NCBI GenBank assembly: GCA_008921705.1
Contig: VFFE01005906.1
Location: forward strand, 160,548-224,547
Source of the DNA: Burhinus oedicnemus
Lineage: Eukaryota > Chordata > Aves > Charadriiformes > Burhinidae
Direction of reading: 5' to 3'
DNA length: 64,000 nt
Both the position numbers and the translations under genes were made by a program. This document shows positions 49,286-61,460 of the stretch, piece after piece; within the stretch, counting starts at the first letter, position 1, and every line of letters starts with the position of its first letter. The notes below the pieces were generated by a model. The model did no database searches and was not told the origin of the DNA. It worked only from the letters and a program-made list of their open reading frames with translations.

Positions 49286-52200
49286 CCTGCTGCTTCAGTT
49301 TAGCAAAAACCACCAAACAGAAAGATAACGGAGATTGTTGGGATTTTGTCAAAGGTTTGAGTTTGTCAGATCCTGTTTTCATACCCAATTACAATGTAAT
49401 TTGCAGCCTGTTACAGGTCTGTCTTTGCCCGTGCCAGATGAATACTTGTCCCTATGTGCTTCTCCTGTCCTCCTCTCTCTCTCCTGTTCCCTCTGTGTAG
49501 GATGTATTTTTTTATTAGGATTTGGTTGCTTTTCATTGGCAGTAATAACTCTCGTCCTGGCATGACAGCTGTTGAGCTGAAGTCTTTGTTTCCCTTGATA
49601 GGTGCCCAGATTGGGTTGTTTGCTGTTTGTTGTGTTTGGACAAATTTTATTTCTTGCATGTCTTACTGTTCAATAAATTGCAGCCACAGATTTCTGTCTT
49701 TAACAGGGCAATAAAGAATCCTTCACTCTCTGCAAGCCTATCTCCCGTCATGGTCTCCTGTGGAAAATCTTTAGAGCTTATATGTGCATCGTGCCTCAGA
49801 GAGAGCTATCAAACAAGACTTGGGGCTGTACTCTGAAGGGGTTTATTAACCTGACTGATGTGAGTGAAAGCTGCAGGGTACTGAGGGACTTAACTACCGA
49901 GGGTGGAGAGACTCTGTAGATAAGAACTGCTTATGGAAGGACAGTTCAGCAACAGGCTGATAAAGTTCCAACCATTTCGCTCTCCTGTGAGTAATGGAAC
50001 AACAGAAAATTGCTGTAGGAAAGTTAAGTTCAGTTATTATTATGGCCTATGTTTCAGGAGCAGATTCTGGGGGTCCCGCTTCAGGAGGACAGCGTATGGT
50101 TCAATAGGATATTTACAGCTGTTCATTGAAGTTCTCTCCTTGAGCTGTAAATAAGCCCTCCATCGGACAACTGCAAAGTAATGGTAGTGGGGGCAGATGA
50201 GAATTTCCTGGGGAATCCCCAGCATGCTTACCAGCCTTAGATGAGATGTGTGTGTAATATATATATACCCACATATACAACTTTCTCGTAATGGAGACTG
50301 TGGTTTTTTTCATTGTGTCTTCTGTGGTATCTGATCTACCAGCAGATGGGAGTCTGTCAGCATAGCTCCTGCCACAGTGGTTAAAAGCAGATGAGTGCAG
50401 ATGGGTCTCAGGGATACTTACTTCCCATTCTTCATAGCAGGTCATAGGAGACAACATTCTTATTATCAAAGTGGCTGGCTGTTTCCCCATGTTTGTCAGT
50501 TGCTGTCTCATCCTCTCTTCTATGTTAGTGGAGTTCAGGAACCATATCCCCCTGTCAAATGCTTTGTTATTTCTTATTTTATTTTCTTTTTTTCCTCTGT
50601 TTTCTTTCAATTTAATTTTTTTTTTTTTTCCTTTTACTCCCCACTGCATCTAGTAAAAGAAAGCTCCCTGGAGAATATAAAGCAGGTTATCAGCAGAGAT
50701 GTAGATAAGCAAATGCACTACTTAATCTCTGAGGTGTTGGGCTTCACAGGCTACGTTAGTTCATTAAATGCAAGCTTGCACTTCCGATGTTTTGCACATT
50801 GCTATGTAGTTCAGCAGTTGGCGGATGCTCAGGTTTCAGGTGCCTGAACTACACTAATAGCAGGGATGGTTAAGTTCAAGATTGAGGGGTGTAGGGGAGA
50901 GCTTAATTATCAAAGGCTCAAAGAGTGGGTCAGGTTTGGGTGCATTGGCAAAGGACTTCCAGAGTTCTAAGTTCAAAACAAAATGGCCTTCTGCTCTGCT
51001 GATCTCAGTTACTTTCCTCTAATTGGTCCCCCATCAGCTGCCCTACCAAGACACATCTTCAGAAATTCTGCTTACATTGACTGTTGTAGTTTTATATTGA
51101 GAGCATCGTGGCATCCCCGCCGTATAAAATGCTGCTGCTTGCCTCTGCTTTTAACACAGATTTCATTCTTAAAGGAAAGATACCTCTAATTTATATTTTT
51201 CTACTAGAAGGAATAACTTCTTGGGTACTCAGGGGGAACTATTGTATGTCCCCACGAGAGAGCTGAATTTACTTTCGCTGCATCCAGCTATTTTTGCTGC
51301 TGTATCTGTTCCTAGTTTATTTTCTGCTGTCTTTGTTTCCCCGTTTCCCTGGTTTGAACTTTTTTCATCAGAATGAGAGACTGGCACAAGGCTGCAGTGG
51401 CTGCTTGTGTCCACTCTGTCCAATTGCTGTAGGAGTAAGAGCAGAGGAATCTTCCCTGTCATCAGTCTCTGATTTGCAGGAGTGACACCGCTGCTGTGTC
51501 CGGCCCTTGGAGTGCTGTAGAGATTGTTCTGGTGTGCATGGCAGTGCAATGGCTAGCAAGGAAACTTGGGTCATCTTGGGGAGGGGGCATATACACACTA
51601 GTAGCAGGGGCTGGGTCTTCTCTCCTCCTTTCTCAGCATGTTGGAAGAGAAGTGTGTGTCTGGCTGAGGTCTCTAATTGTAAAGGGCAGGATTTCTTCTG
51701 CCCCCAGCCAGGGGTCCAGCCTGTCATAGCAAATTCACGGCAGGCTTGGATTGGTGAAGGATTGGAGGGGAAAGCCAGCCAAGGTTTGCAGGCATGCAGC
51801 CACACCACCACACTGCTGGGACTGAAAAGAAAACCTAGCAGGCCACTGGGGCTGATCGAGGAAGACCATGGCACCTGGTTATTCTTCATTCTGTGGGGAA
51901 AGTCAAAACAGCAGCAGCTGTAGTGAAGAGGTGAGTAAGCAGAGGTGATGTGCAGAGCTGAGGTGATATATGTATGTTTTGAATCATTGTGGTAAAAAGT
52001 TGAATTCCTTCCTTTAAGGGATGGGCCTGGGCCAAACCTGCTGAGTGTAGAGACCTTCTGATGTGTGTTTTACCTCTAGAGTTAAGCAAGCGTATAATAA
52101 CCCTTTTCTGTAATATGAACCTTAGTTCTTCTGGCATGTGTAGATGTAGTCTGTGGAGAAACCTGGAAACGGGCAGATGGGAAAGTCCCTGAGCAGCTGG

Positions 52201-54739
52201 CTCCTTAGGGCAAAGGCTTCTCTGGGAGCCACAGTGGCTGTCCTGCACTTTGCCCTGTGCCACTTCTTTAAGGTCCTTGGGTGTTGTAGCCCGTCAGCTC
52301 ATACCACGAGCATTGCTCTTACGAAGTAAGAGTGAAAAGAGTGTATATGTGTGAGGAAATAACTGAGGTTGTGACCTTGGAGCAGGAAGAGAAGAGGAGA
52401 AAGAACTGAGAAGCTAAGGGATTGAATACCAAAGTTAATCTCCTTCCTTTCTAATAGCTTTGCACAGTGCCTGTCACCAGCCCCAACTGAGATTTATAGC
52501 TTCCCTTGTATTATTGGTTTACTTTGCTATTTAGAGTCTAAACAAGGCTGAGGAAGGTACGTGGCAGTTCTCCCTATTGCCGGCAAACTTGTATCAATCA
52601 ATTTAATTGAAGTTCTTGATAGAATCATTTATGTCAGGTAGTTTCCCTTTCCTATCTTACCTCCTCCTCTTCACAGCCCAATACTTGGCCTGGGACTAAT
52701 AATTATGTTCTCAGTGTCAATTTGGGGAGACTAAATCTAGGGATGGAACATACAGGCAGTCCTGGGGTTAGGTGGCTGTTGCTGCTGATCCTGGGCAAAG
52801 CTGCTTTTTGCATTTGGCACTTAAGTGCTCTATCCACAGAAGAAAGGTTTGGTGGTGATTTATGACTTCAGCTAAACTGTAGCCTCTACTGAACATGCAA
52901 ACAAGGATATGCTTGTATTTGCTTTTAGACAAAAAGCAAGCTTTAGGAGAGAAGGTGGAGAGACAGTGGCCTGGAGGGTACACCACGAGGAGGACCATAC
53001 GTGACTTGAACTGCAGATCAGTTTGGAAAGGATAAGGAGCGGTCGTTCAGAGGCGATAGCCAGAGCTAAGTGTGGTGTGTCTAAATGCAAGCGCTCTCCA
53101 TAAGATGTAAACCCAAGCTTATGGCTTAGTATACAGGAGGTCTGTCAGCTGTGGCATTAACTACAGGTGATTTGCTATCCATGTGCACGTGCATATTTAC
53201 ACTTATTGAGTCAATGTAGGTTGACTTTATGGTTCATTTCAACTGCCAGTGCTGCTAGACTGGTATTTTTCATGGGCCCTGTAAAACTGATGGTGGAATG
53301 ATTTATTTTGAGTGGAGTTGGGTGGATTGTTATAGTGCATCAAATTATTTGATTAATTCAGCCATTTTTACAGCACGTGAATGACATACAAACTTTGTGT
53401 GTTATGAGTTGATTCATAATTGTTTGGAAAAGATTATGTTTAAGTTTATTTTAGCCTATAGGATATGCACAGTTGTTCACTTGGACTCTGTGCTATCCAT
53501 AGTGTGGCTGGTCCTATGAATAGCATAATGTTTCATGCTGTGATTTTGAATGTATATGGGTTTACATTGACAAGTTAAGCAAATGCCATACAAGCATACT
53601 TTGTGGATACATTTCATCGCTTTGCAATGCTAGTGCTTAGTATATAGTGATCTTTTTCCAGTGCTTTTAGCTGTAAACCCACTTAGAAGACTACTGGAAA
53701 AAAACTGTGGATAAATGCTTTCAGTATATAAGGACAGCACAGCCCAAACTGGACAGGTTCAAGGTAGGGGAGTGAAGAAGAGTATTGTATAATTTGATGA
53801 AAGTTCTTCAGTCAATGCTGGTGGGCTCTTCAGCCATCTCTAAATGACTTGAAGGAGAGGTGAAGGGAGCATAACAGGTGAAGCTGCCATGGGAACAGCA
53901 GGCTTTTGGACGGTAGCATGTTTGGAAAAACAGTTATGTTTCTGTTCTTGTCAGTAGCCTCATCCATTTGGGACCTGCATTCTCCCCAGCATCTGGAATT
54001 CCTGCTTGTCACCCACCTAAGTGCAGTTTCTATCAGGACCTGAGATTTCTGCTATGTTCTTGTCCAGCTCCATAGTCCTCCTGCTTCTTCTAGCCTAAGA
54101 GGACCCTGCCACATTTCTAGAAAACTTCCCCTACTTAGCTTCATGCAGGTCCATCACATGACATTAATCATCTCTTGGGAACATAAAATGGTTGAGAGAA
54201 GTACTGAGAAAGAGAAGAGGAGGGAGAGAGGAAATAAGGACGTGGAGTATTGGTAGTGGGGAGGGGGAGTTGGGGATACTTGTTCCTGATTATGTTTAAA
54301 GAGGAATCGTGAGTCTGATGATCTTTGCATTCTCAAGGCTTCTAATCCGCTTGTGCTAATCCTCTTATAGCATCTGCTCTATTGGACTTTTATCTGATCT
54401 CTCTGTCTCTCAAACAATCTGTCGAAGCTTCCCATGTTTGGAGTCACTTTTGCCCCTTCCCTAGGGAGCTATCTGGCATCTTCTTGCCCAAATGGGGTCA
54501 ATGGATTATGCTTATTCCGGGGTCCTTGAGTCTAGTATGAAGTCATTTAAGACATGCCTTGACTATTACTTTGAGCCATCTGGATTTGGTGCAGCACTGG
54601 CAATGGGACCTGTGGGACTCCTAGTTGTTTCTGGGATGTAACAAAACTTATATTTGTGGTAAACCAAATTTTGGAGATTTGAAACTGCGAAGAATGAGCT
54701 ATAAATGTGATGGATCAATTGGAATTGGGATTTTTTTCC
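49286..54739. other. No gene recognised; low-stop intervals
   Basis: Frames of 150-178 codons occur at 50.1-50.85 kb and 51.4-51.9 kb on both strands. They derive from pyrimidine-rich or stop-poor DNA and lack protein-like order. A 10-bp palindrome TGCACGTGCA with a central E-box lies at 53,184-53,193. A purine-rich stretch lies at 54,192-54,277. Confidence 0.6.
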
Positions 54740-54766
54740 TTTTTTTTTTTTTTTTTTTTTTTTTTT
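54740..54766. repeat. Poly-T run (27 T)
   Basis: Run of 27 T, preceded by seven T and CC, so nearly 36 bp of pyrimidine. The overlapping Phe-rich and Lys-rich short frames are artefacts. Confidence 0.98.
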
Positions 54767-57700
54767 CTTGCCATAGAGGATCACTTATTGAACCATTGTC
54801 TCAGTTCCGCCAAGTGTAACATGGTGACAGTAGCTCATGGTGCCTGCTCTTGGGACTGGAGTTCAGTGGTGTGTAGTCAAAGAAGATAACTGTTTCTTGC
54901 GTGGTATGCTTGATGCTATGCCGTGCCTGGTTGGGCTGGGGTGGCTCTTGAAGGAATAATGTGGGCCTCCATGGGTTGCCCAGCCCAAGGTCTGCCAGAC
55001 AGCCTGCAGCGCTGAGCTCCTGTGGTCCGTCCTTTTGTCCCTGTGTGTTATCAGGCTCTCTAGTTCACCCAGCAGGCCCTCGTCACTTCGCTTGTTCTGG
55101 GAGTGACACCTCACCACCCCGTCCACGGCTGTGGGCTCCAGCATCCTAGTCTGCAGGGACAGCATGGAAGTGAGGTGATGGACTTGGGAAGTTATCAGGA
55201 TTTGGGGGATCAGCCAGTGTAACTGTAAAACTATCCCATGCTTCTCCATTCTTAATGCAATGCAGCTTTTTGGCACCTGCATTCCTCCAGTGGTTTGGAG
55301 GTGGTGAGACTGGTACTGTCCCCTTGGTGCTGGAAGGGCCTTGGGCTGACAGCCACCTTGTCAGAGGAGCACTGGACAGCATTTTCTTCTCTGAGACTGG
55401 GCACCAGCAAGGAGCTCGCAGAAAAAGCACAAATTCTGTCTGAATGGCAAAAGAAATAAAGCCTTTTTTTGGGTGATCTTAAGCTTTTGATTACAGCGTC
55501 TGCTATCAGAGGCGTTTTTTATCTGTGCCTCTATAAAACAAGGGGAAGAAAAGGCACCCAGCTTCACTGTGGTACATTGATGTGACTTCTGTGGAAACTG
55601 TAAAGGGAAACTTGCTAGGTCTTTATTTCTTCTTCAGCATAGTTACATTTTCAGCTGTGAAGGCACAATGAAGCTACAGGTTTTGGGGTGAAGTTGCCAC
55701 AGAAACAGCCAATTTTAGCATCTTGGAAGGCCTGGAGATATTTCAGTGGGCAGGCATCCTCGCTGGTGGTCAGGGAGCACTTTAGTGTCTAGGGGATGCA
55801 GCCTGCCAGGCTTGTCTGGAGAGCTGTCATCGCTGCTGACAAGATATCTAGAAGGGATGTGGTTGTGTCATTTCATTGTCAAAAAGTAGCACTGTATTAC
55901 ATTGCGTGCCATTTCTGCTATTCCAGTCCTGAAGCTGATCCAGCCCATCCTTATGATATGCTGGTCCTCCTTTGTATTAACAGTACCTCCTACCTGAACG
56001 TCAGTAAATTTGTTTAGCATATTCCTGTCCTGTGCCTAGTCAGATTAATGTAAGTATTAAGTGAGATGTGGTCTAAAGCTGAATCCTGAGCAATGTTCTT
56101 ACCGACTCGTTCCAACCCAAGAGCTCTCCTGCAAGCCACTTTGTTGTCATCACTGTTTTAACAAGGTTCCTACTTAGCTTTGGTTCTTCTGCAAATGTCT
56201 GTCTCTTCTGATTTAACTAAGAATGACTATGATTATAAGAGAATACATGTATTTGAATATCTTTTTAACAAGTATGCTCATTGCTTTCTCAGGGTTTGGC
56301 ATTGCCTTTTAGTTCATTTCAGGACATACATAGAGTGGCTGAAATTTGCACAGTGGCTGTAGCTCAGAAGGATCTTCAGGGATGTCTGTGGGAATTGTAT
56401 GTGCCTGTAACCGTGCCTATGTCTCTTCGGTTGCGGACAAAGAGAAGGGAAGTGGCAGAATTCGTGTTTGAGGGCATGTCTACATCACTGCTTGTGTGAA
56501 TTTATGAGTTGGGGTATGTAGAAGTAAAGTCTTGTGCAGATGTGAGAATAAACCTTCCAATGTGCGGATGGGTGATTTCATAAGTTTGTGTGAATGTGCA
56601 GCTGTTCGTGGAAGAATATGTTTGTCAGCACACATAGATATATATACTTATGATGGGACACTTAGAGGGATATAATTTCGTGCACTTGTGTGTTATCCAT
56701 AAGTTTAAATTCCTGCACACGACAGGAAAGAATTTCTTTTCGTTTGCTTTTGAATGTCAGTTTTTGTGACCAGCTGGTACAGCCATGAAAGCAGTGGTTG
56801 GCCAGACTGAGTATTTACACAGCTTAATGAGAATGGCTCAAGCAAGACCACCCAGCTTAAAATACTATTTAATGGAGATAGGAAGCAGAGAGCTGGAGAG
56901 CAAAGATCTCTGCTGCTTTGAGGAATGAGGAAGTGCTGCCTGCCCAGTTACCAGGAGCATTGTGTTCCCTTCAACATGACAAACGGTACGGTGCCCAACG
57001 CTGAGCCGACCGGAACTGAAGATGCTCATAGAGTTCCCAAACACTTGCTGGATTTTCCTGCAATACTGAAGTCGTCTGCTTTCAGCCTCAGGCTCTTAAA
57101 GAGCTGGTGTTGTAATGTTCCTGTCACAGTTTACTGTAAAAGCTAGGATCAATGTTTCAGTCATTTCAGTGGCCCAGGTCAGAACAAGGAGAGTTGCAGT
57201 GCTCTCCCATTTATGCTTGCTGCTTCAGGTGAGGAATTACATCACGCTTTCCTAAAAGAGGAGAGAAGTTGATGGCAGCTGCCAATCATGAGATGAACCA
57301 TGAGTTGCCATACTGGCTCAGAGCAAGTATCGACCTCCAACAGCATCCAAAAGTGGATGTCTGTGGGACAGTATAAAAAAAAGAAAAAGGCAGGCTATAT
57401 TACACTTAATACGCTTTCTGTCCAGCACTCTCCCAGCCTCCAGCCAAGTGTTGGAGGGAGGAGGTCATGTATTGACTTTCTTCCTCAGCACAGTGGGGTG
57501 CAGCGGACTAGGTATCAGAAGAACCTCTTCTCTGCTCCTTTGTACTTGCTGCTCTAAAAGCCTCTGGCATTTTGCTGAGGAAAGGAAAGGACGCCATTGT
57601 TGGAGAAGAAATGTTTGTCATAAACCCAGCTTTCCTGCCCTGCATGATATTGCCGTCTGAGTGAGTCTTCACAAAGGACAAAACTGGAAAACAAAACATG

Positions 57701-60304
57701 AACATCATCTGTAATTTATTATAGTCTTGGTTGCCACTGGCGTGTGGTGTAACTGTGTCAGGAGCAGGAGAAATCCATGAACAGAGGCTGTTTTGCGGAA
57801 GTCAGGCATGGGAGCTGAAGCACTGGTCCCAGGAGCGAGCCTGGATCTCCAGAGAGCAGCCTGTGGCTTCAGTCTGTGGCTGGTGCAAGGGAATTAACTC
57901 TGACATTGCAGAGTTGCTCAGTGTGTGTGTGCATGTGGCAGTGGTGGAAGCTTGGAGGCTGACTATGCAGAAGACTTTAGGCGGTGAACGAGGGAGGATT
58001 CAGCTCAGAATGCTGGTCCTTGGGCTGGGTACTCTGGGGTAAGAGTATGTAGGAAGGTTGATGAGCTAAAGAAGGGCTATTCATTTCTGCCTTATGAACT
58101 CAATCGCCCTCACTGATCTTACAGCTTTGAAAATATAGACTGCTCAAACTGACTTATAGCTCTACATCTAGTGATAATGTAGTGAAACCTATGACAAGTC
58201 TAAACTAGTCTTGGTGACCCGCTATGCGATTTGATTCTTGCAGAAAGTGTTGAGACTCATTGCTGTGATAGGTTTGACAACCCAGTCTCTTTTGACAGCC
58301 TTGTGTGTGTTTCAACTTGGGAAGCAGCTTGAGGTATTTCTTATAACAAACCTAATGGGACCATACCTCGCCAAACAGAAGGCCGTAAAGGATAAATTGG
58401 TTTTATTAGGTCTTTTATTCAAACAACGAAGAGCTACCCATCATGAACGGGGAGAGACTGCAGGTCAGATCAGTGGGAACTGAATGCTGTCTTACTGCTG
58501 AGGGAATAAGTTGATGTGAATAACAGAGGATTCAAAACTATTACAGGATTTTCTTTTCTGGATATACATTCTGCTCTCTCTTGCTTCATGAGAAGGTGAG
58601 GAAGAGCCTAGAAGAACTTCAGACGTGTTAGCAGTGGACTTAAGGGACCACAAACAAGAAAGGATGAGATTGTTGTCACTTTTTCTGGATGTTCTTCTGT
58701 TTACTAAGATGACAGAGTGGTCTCACAGATGCAAAATTTTATAGTGTAAGAACAACAACAGTTTACTACTTTATATTATATCAGATTTCCCAAGATTTAA
58801 TGTAAGCTTGGGGAACTGGATGTTATTTCAAACTGGGACTGTTCTCTGGAAATGACTCTCGTATACCTTAGATTAACTTGAAGAGACTGAGAGTCCTCCT
58901 TAGCATGTAATTCATGATGTGAAACTATCAAAGCCTTTATTTCTTGAAAATATTGCTTAGGTCATATGGTCATCTCTCCTATCTATTTCTGAAATTAAAA
59001 TATTTGTTTCATATGAATAACCACTCAAAAATACTCACTGACTCAACTCAGCCCTCAATTTATTCCTCTGAGAAGACAGGCAACTATTACTGCAAGCCTG
59101 GAAAGTGAAGTCATTGGTATCTGGTGGGCTTGAAGAGTCTTCATCAGATGTCTTGCCACAGTTCCTTCATGAACCACATTTCAAAACGTGGTTTTGAAAG
59201 AGTCTTTCTGAATGCATCAGCTAACAGCACTCACTGAAACTTTATCTTTCAAAATGTTTACCCTTCCAAGGTTGTTTTATATTAGATACTCATTCTAATT
59301 TTTTAAGAGGCAAACTCTTAAGGGAGAGGAAAGTGCTTTAGTTGCAAGTAAACCATGGCAACTCTTGTGGAACAGCTGTTTTTAAGGTGAGTGAACAAAG
59401 GCTGTGGACAGATCAGTGTAAGATCTTACATTCTTAGTGTACCATGGTTAGAGGAAAGAATGTTGGCAACTCTTAAGACAAAGGGTGGATACACAGTAGA
59501 GATCTTGACACTGTTCCAGTGCAGGCAGTAATTTGGGATGCTGTTGAGATGGGTAACAAGCAGTGTGCAGGATGTAAACAAACAGCTCTGCCTTACACAG
59601 ACACCTGATGTCTAAATCCACACTAGCTTTTCTAAACTAGGCAGACATTCATAGTCCTTCCTGCCCTTCTTTTTCCAGCAGGAGTGGGGAATGGTTAATT
59701 CAAGCAAGTTATAGACAAAGAAAAAGGGTGGGCTGGAAGGAGAGGGAAGTTTGGAGTGTGTCCGTGTGGTGAGAAACAGTGGCATGGGTAATGGAGAAGC
59801 ACATCAGAGTCACAGCTTGGCTTTCCCTGAGCGTGTCTTTTACTGAGCTTACCAGCAGGCTTTTCTTAAAGGAGTTTCTTTGGATCTGAGATGAACCAAA
59901 CATGGGGGATGCATCCTTTAATGGATTGATCACCGATGCCAGTGCTACTTTTTCCTCACTGCTGAAGTTCATAGCGTTTGGTATCAAATGGATAGCAGAG
60001 GCTAATGACCACTTTCTAGGTTATATTTAGGCGGGGGAAAGGCTGCTCTGGTTTGAAAATTTCCATTGCCTTCCCAAATTTGGTTTAGTATTCCAAAGGA
60101 CTGTCTCCTTTCTTTCACGCTTGGGCCTTTCTGCCACGTGCACTTTCTTCTGTTTCTCCTTTCTTATTGCAAAATTTTTTTGTATCAGTAGTTTCCATGG
60201 GTTGATTTGGGCACAGGCATATGTTGACTAGATGGGGTGAGGAGTGTGGATGTAGGTTGGAGAGGTGAAGTATCAGAGAAAAAATGTTTTGTAAAATTAT
60301 TAAT
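54767..60304. other. No gene recognised
   Basis: Unique sequence. A GC-richer part at 54.95-55.45 kb has opposed open frames (139 codons on the minus strand) without a recognisable family. The rest is AT-leaning with no repeats that I can name. Confidence 0.6.
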
Positions 60305-60425
60305 TTAAAGCTGCAAAGGGCCTATGAGATCATTCCAGCCTCTGGCCCTCTATATCTCATGAGCTGTAGATTTTTACTGACTTACCCTTGAATTGAGCTG
60401 AACCACCCCTGTGCATTTAACACAT
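60305..60425 (+). repeat. Possible old CR1/L3-like 3' fragment
   Basis: The run 'gggcctatgagatcattcc' (60,318-60,336) followed by a C/T-rich stretch and 'atctcatgagctgtagattt' resembles the 3' untranslated part of old CR1/L3-type elements in archosaurs, which show a 'gagatcat..agtctgacctc' block. It lacks a readable coding region and a clear terminus. Tentative. Confidence 0.35.
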
Positions 60426-60589
60426 TTATTCCCATTTTGTTTTGAAAATGAGGCTTGTGTCTTGTAATAATTACGAGTGGTTTATCTGGTGAGATATTCT
60501 TTACTAGTTCTTGATTAAAAAGAAGGAAAGCCGTATTTTTTTTAATTGAAAGCCTTATATATAAAGGATCATAGCTACAGAAAGCTGTT

Positions 60590-61460
60590 GTGGTTGGAGT
60601 GGTTCTGCTGGAAACTGGCATGTGGCGAGGGAAGTTACCAGCACCGTGTGGCGGAGGATTAGCAGAGAGGTGCTCATACCCCATTCTGCCCGCATTTGCT
60701 TTCTGCGTGAGTATTACCAAGCAATGGCCTAGCTTGGCAGGAGGGGGAGGGTGCCTGTTGGGCTCGAGTGCTGCAGATGCTTTGTAACATTTCAGCTCTT
60801 TGTTCTGTCTGAATAGAGCAAATAAGGCAGTCAGGATAATTTGAGAAGATACTCGATTAGGCATGGAGTGTTTAATATTCTCCCTCGGTCCCTAGCTGCT
60901 GTAGAGCCTCCGTTTTGCCTTCCCAGAGCTCCAAATGGGAGCCTGCTGCTTTTCCTCTGCAGAAGTCCTGGGCTAGATGTGATATTTGATGACAGACGGG
61001 CTGAAACAGTGAAGTTACACAAGCAGATTCTCTGGTAAATCCTCCTGCAAAGTGTTTGTCTCCCCAGGACAGCCTGTGAGCTGCAGCGGGATGTTGTGTC
61101 GATGGCTAGCAGGCGGCCAAGAAGCCCGTGAGGACTGTCAGCATCTGGCATCAACCAAGCCAGAGGCAATGCTTTGTCAATTAATGTGTCAATTAATTGT
61201 AGTGAGCCCTTGGTGTGTTACCCCTTCCAGTTAAGTGGCCTTGCTGAATAAACAAGGATTATCGCTCTCTGAGTTTTCAGCAACCTCTGCAGTTTTTGCA
61301 GTAGGTGAATAGCTTGCTGAATTCGGTGCATGTTGGTGTTGGGGATTCAAAATGCCAGACTGGTCGCCTCCTCTGACGGCCAGACAGCTCTGCTTCCAGC
61401 CGCAGTGGCTGTCGGTCTTCCTGCGCTGGCTGTCCCCGACGCAGCTGCCAGCCCCGTTGT
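60590..61460. promoter_or_regulatory. CpG-richer interval with tandem TAAT 12-mer
   Basis: This interval carries more CpG than its surroundings, especially 61,080-61,135 and 61,365-61,455, where roughly eight CpGs fall in about 90 bp. At 61,175-61,198 two adjacent 12-bp units share TGTCAATTAATG/T, giving paired TAAT cores. No TATA box, open frame or exon is recognisable. It could be a conserved enhancer or a weak CpG-rich promoter of an uncharacterised transcript. Confidence 0.25.

Noticed and set aside
50250..50280. Alternating TG/TA stretch as a microsatellite
   Set aside because: Only a few units long and interrupted; not distinct from background.
50113..50649. 178-codon open frame on the minus strand, the longest in the window
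   Set aside because: Its N-terminal lysine-rich part is the reverse complement of a T-rich tract, the rest shows no domain, and other frames are open over the same bases. Chance.
50395..50847. Possible terminal exon after the 'tgcatctag' acceptor-like site at 50,652
   Set aside because: The pyrimidine tract is good and the frame reads on to 50,847, but there is no recognisable protein, no polyadenylation context and no upstream exon to join.
51368..51889. 173-codon minus-strand frame with opposed 138-codon plus-strand frame
   Set aside because: Composition is rich in Ser, Pro, Gln and Cys with no conserved order, and both strands are open, as expected of stop-poor DNA.
56100..56125. 'gttccaacccaag' as a CR1 3' end
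   Set aside because: No neighbouring CR1 blocks and no terminal 8-bp repeat; too short to support.
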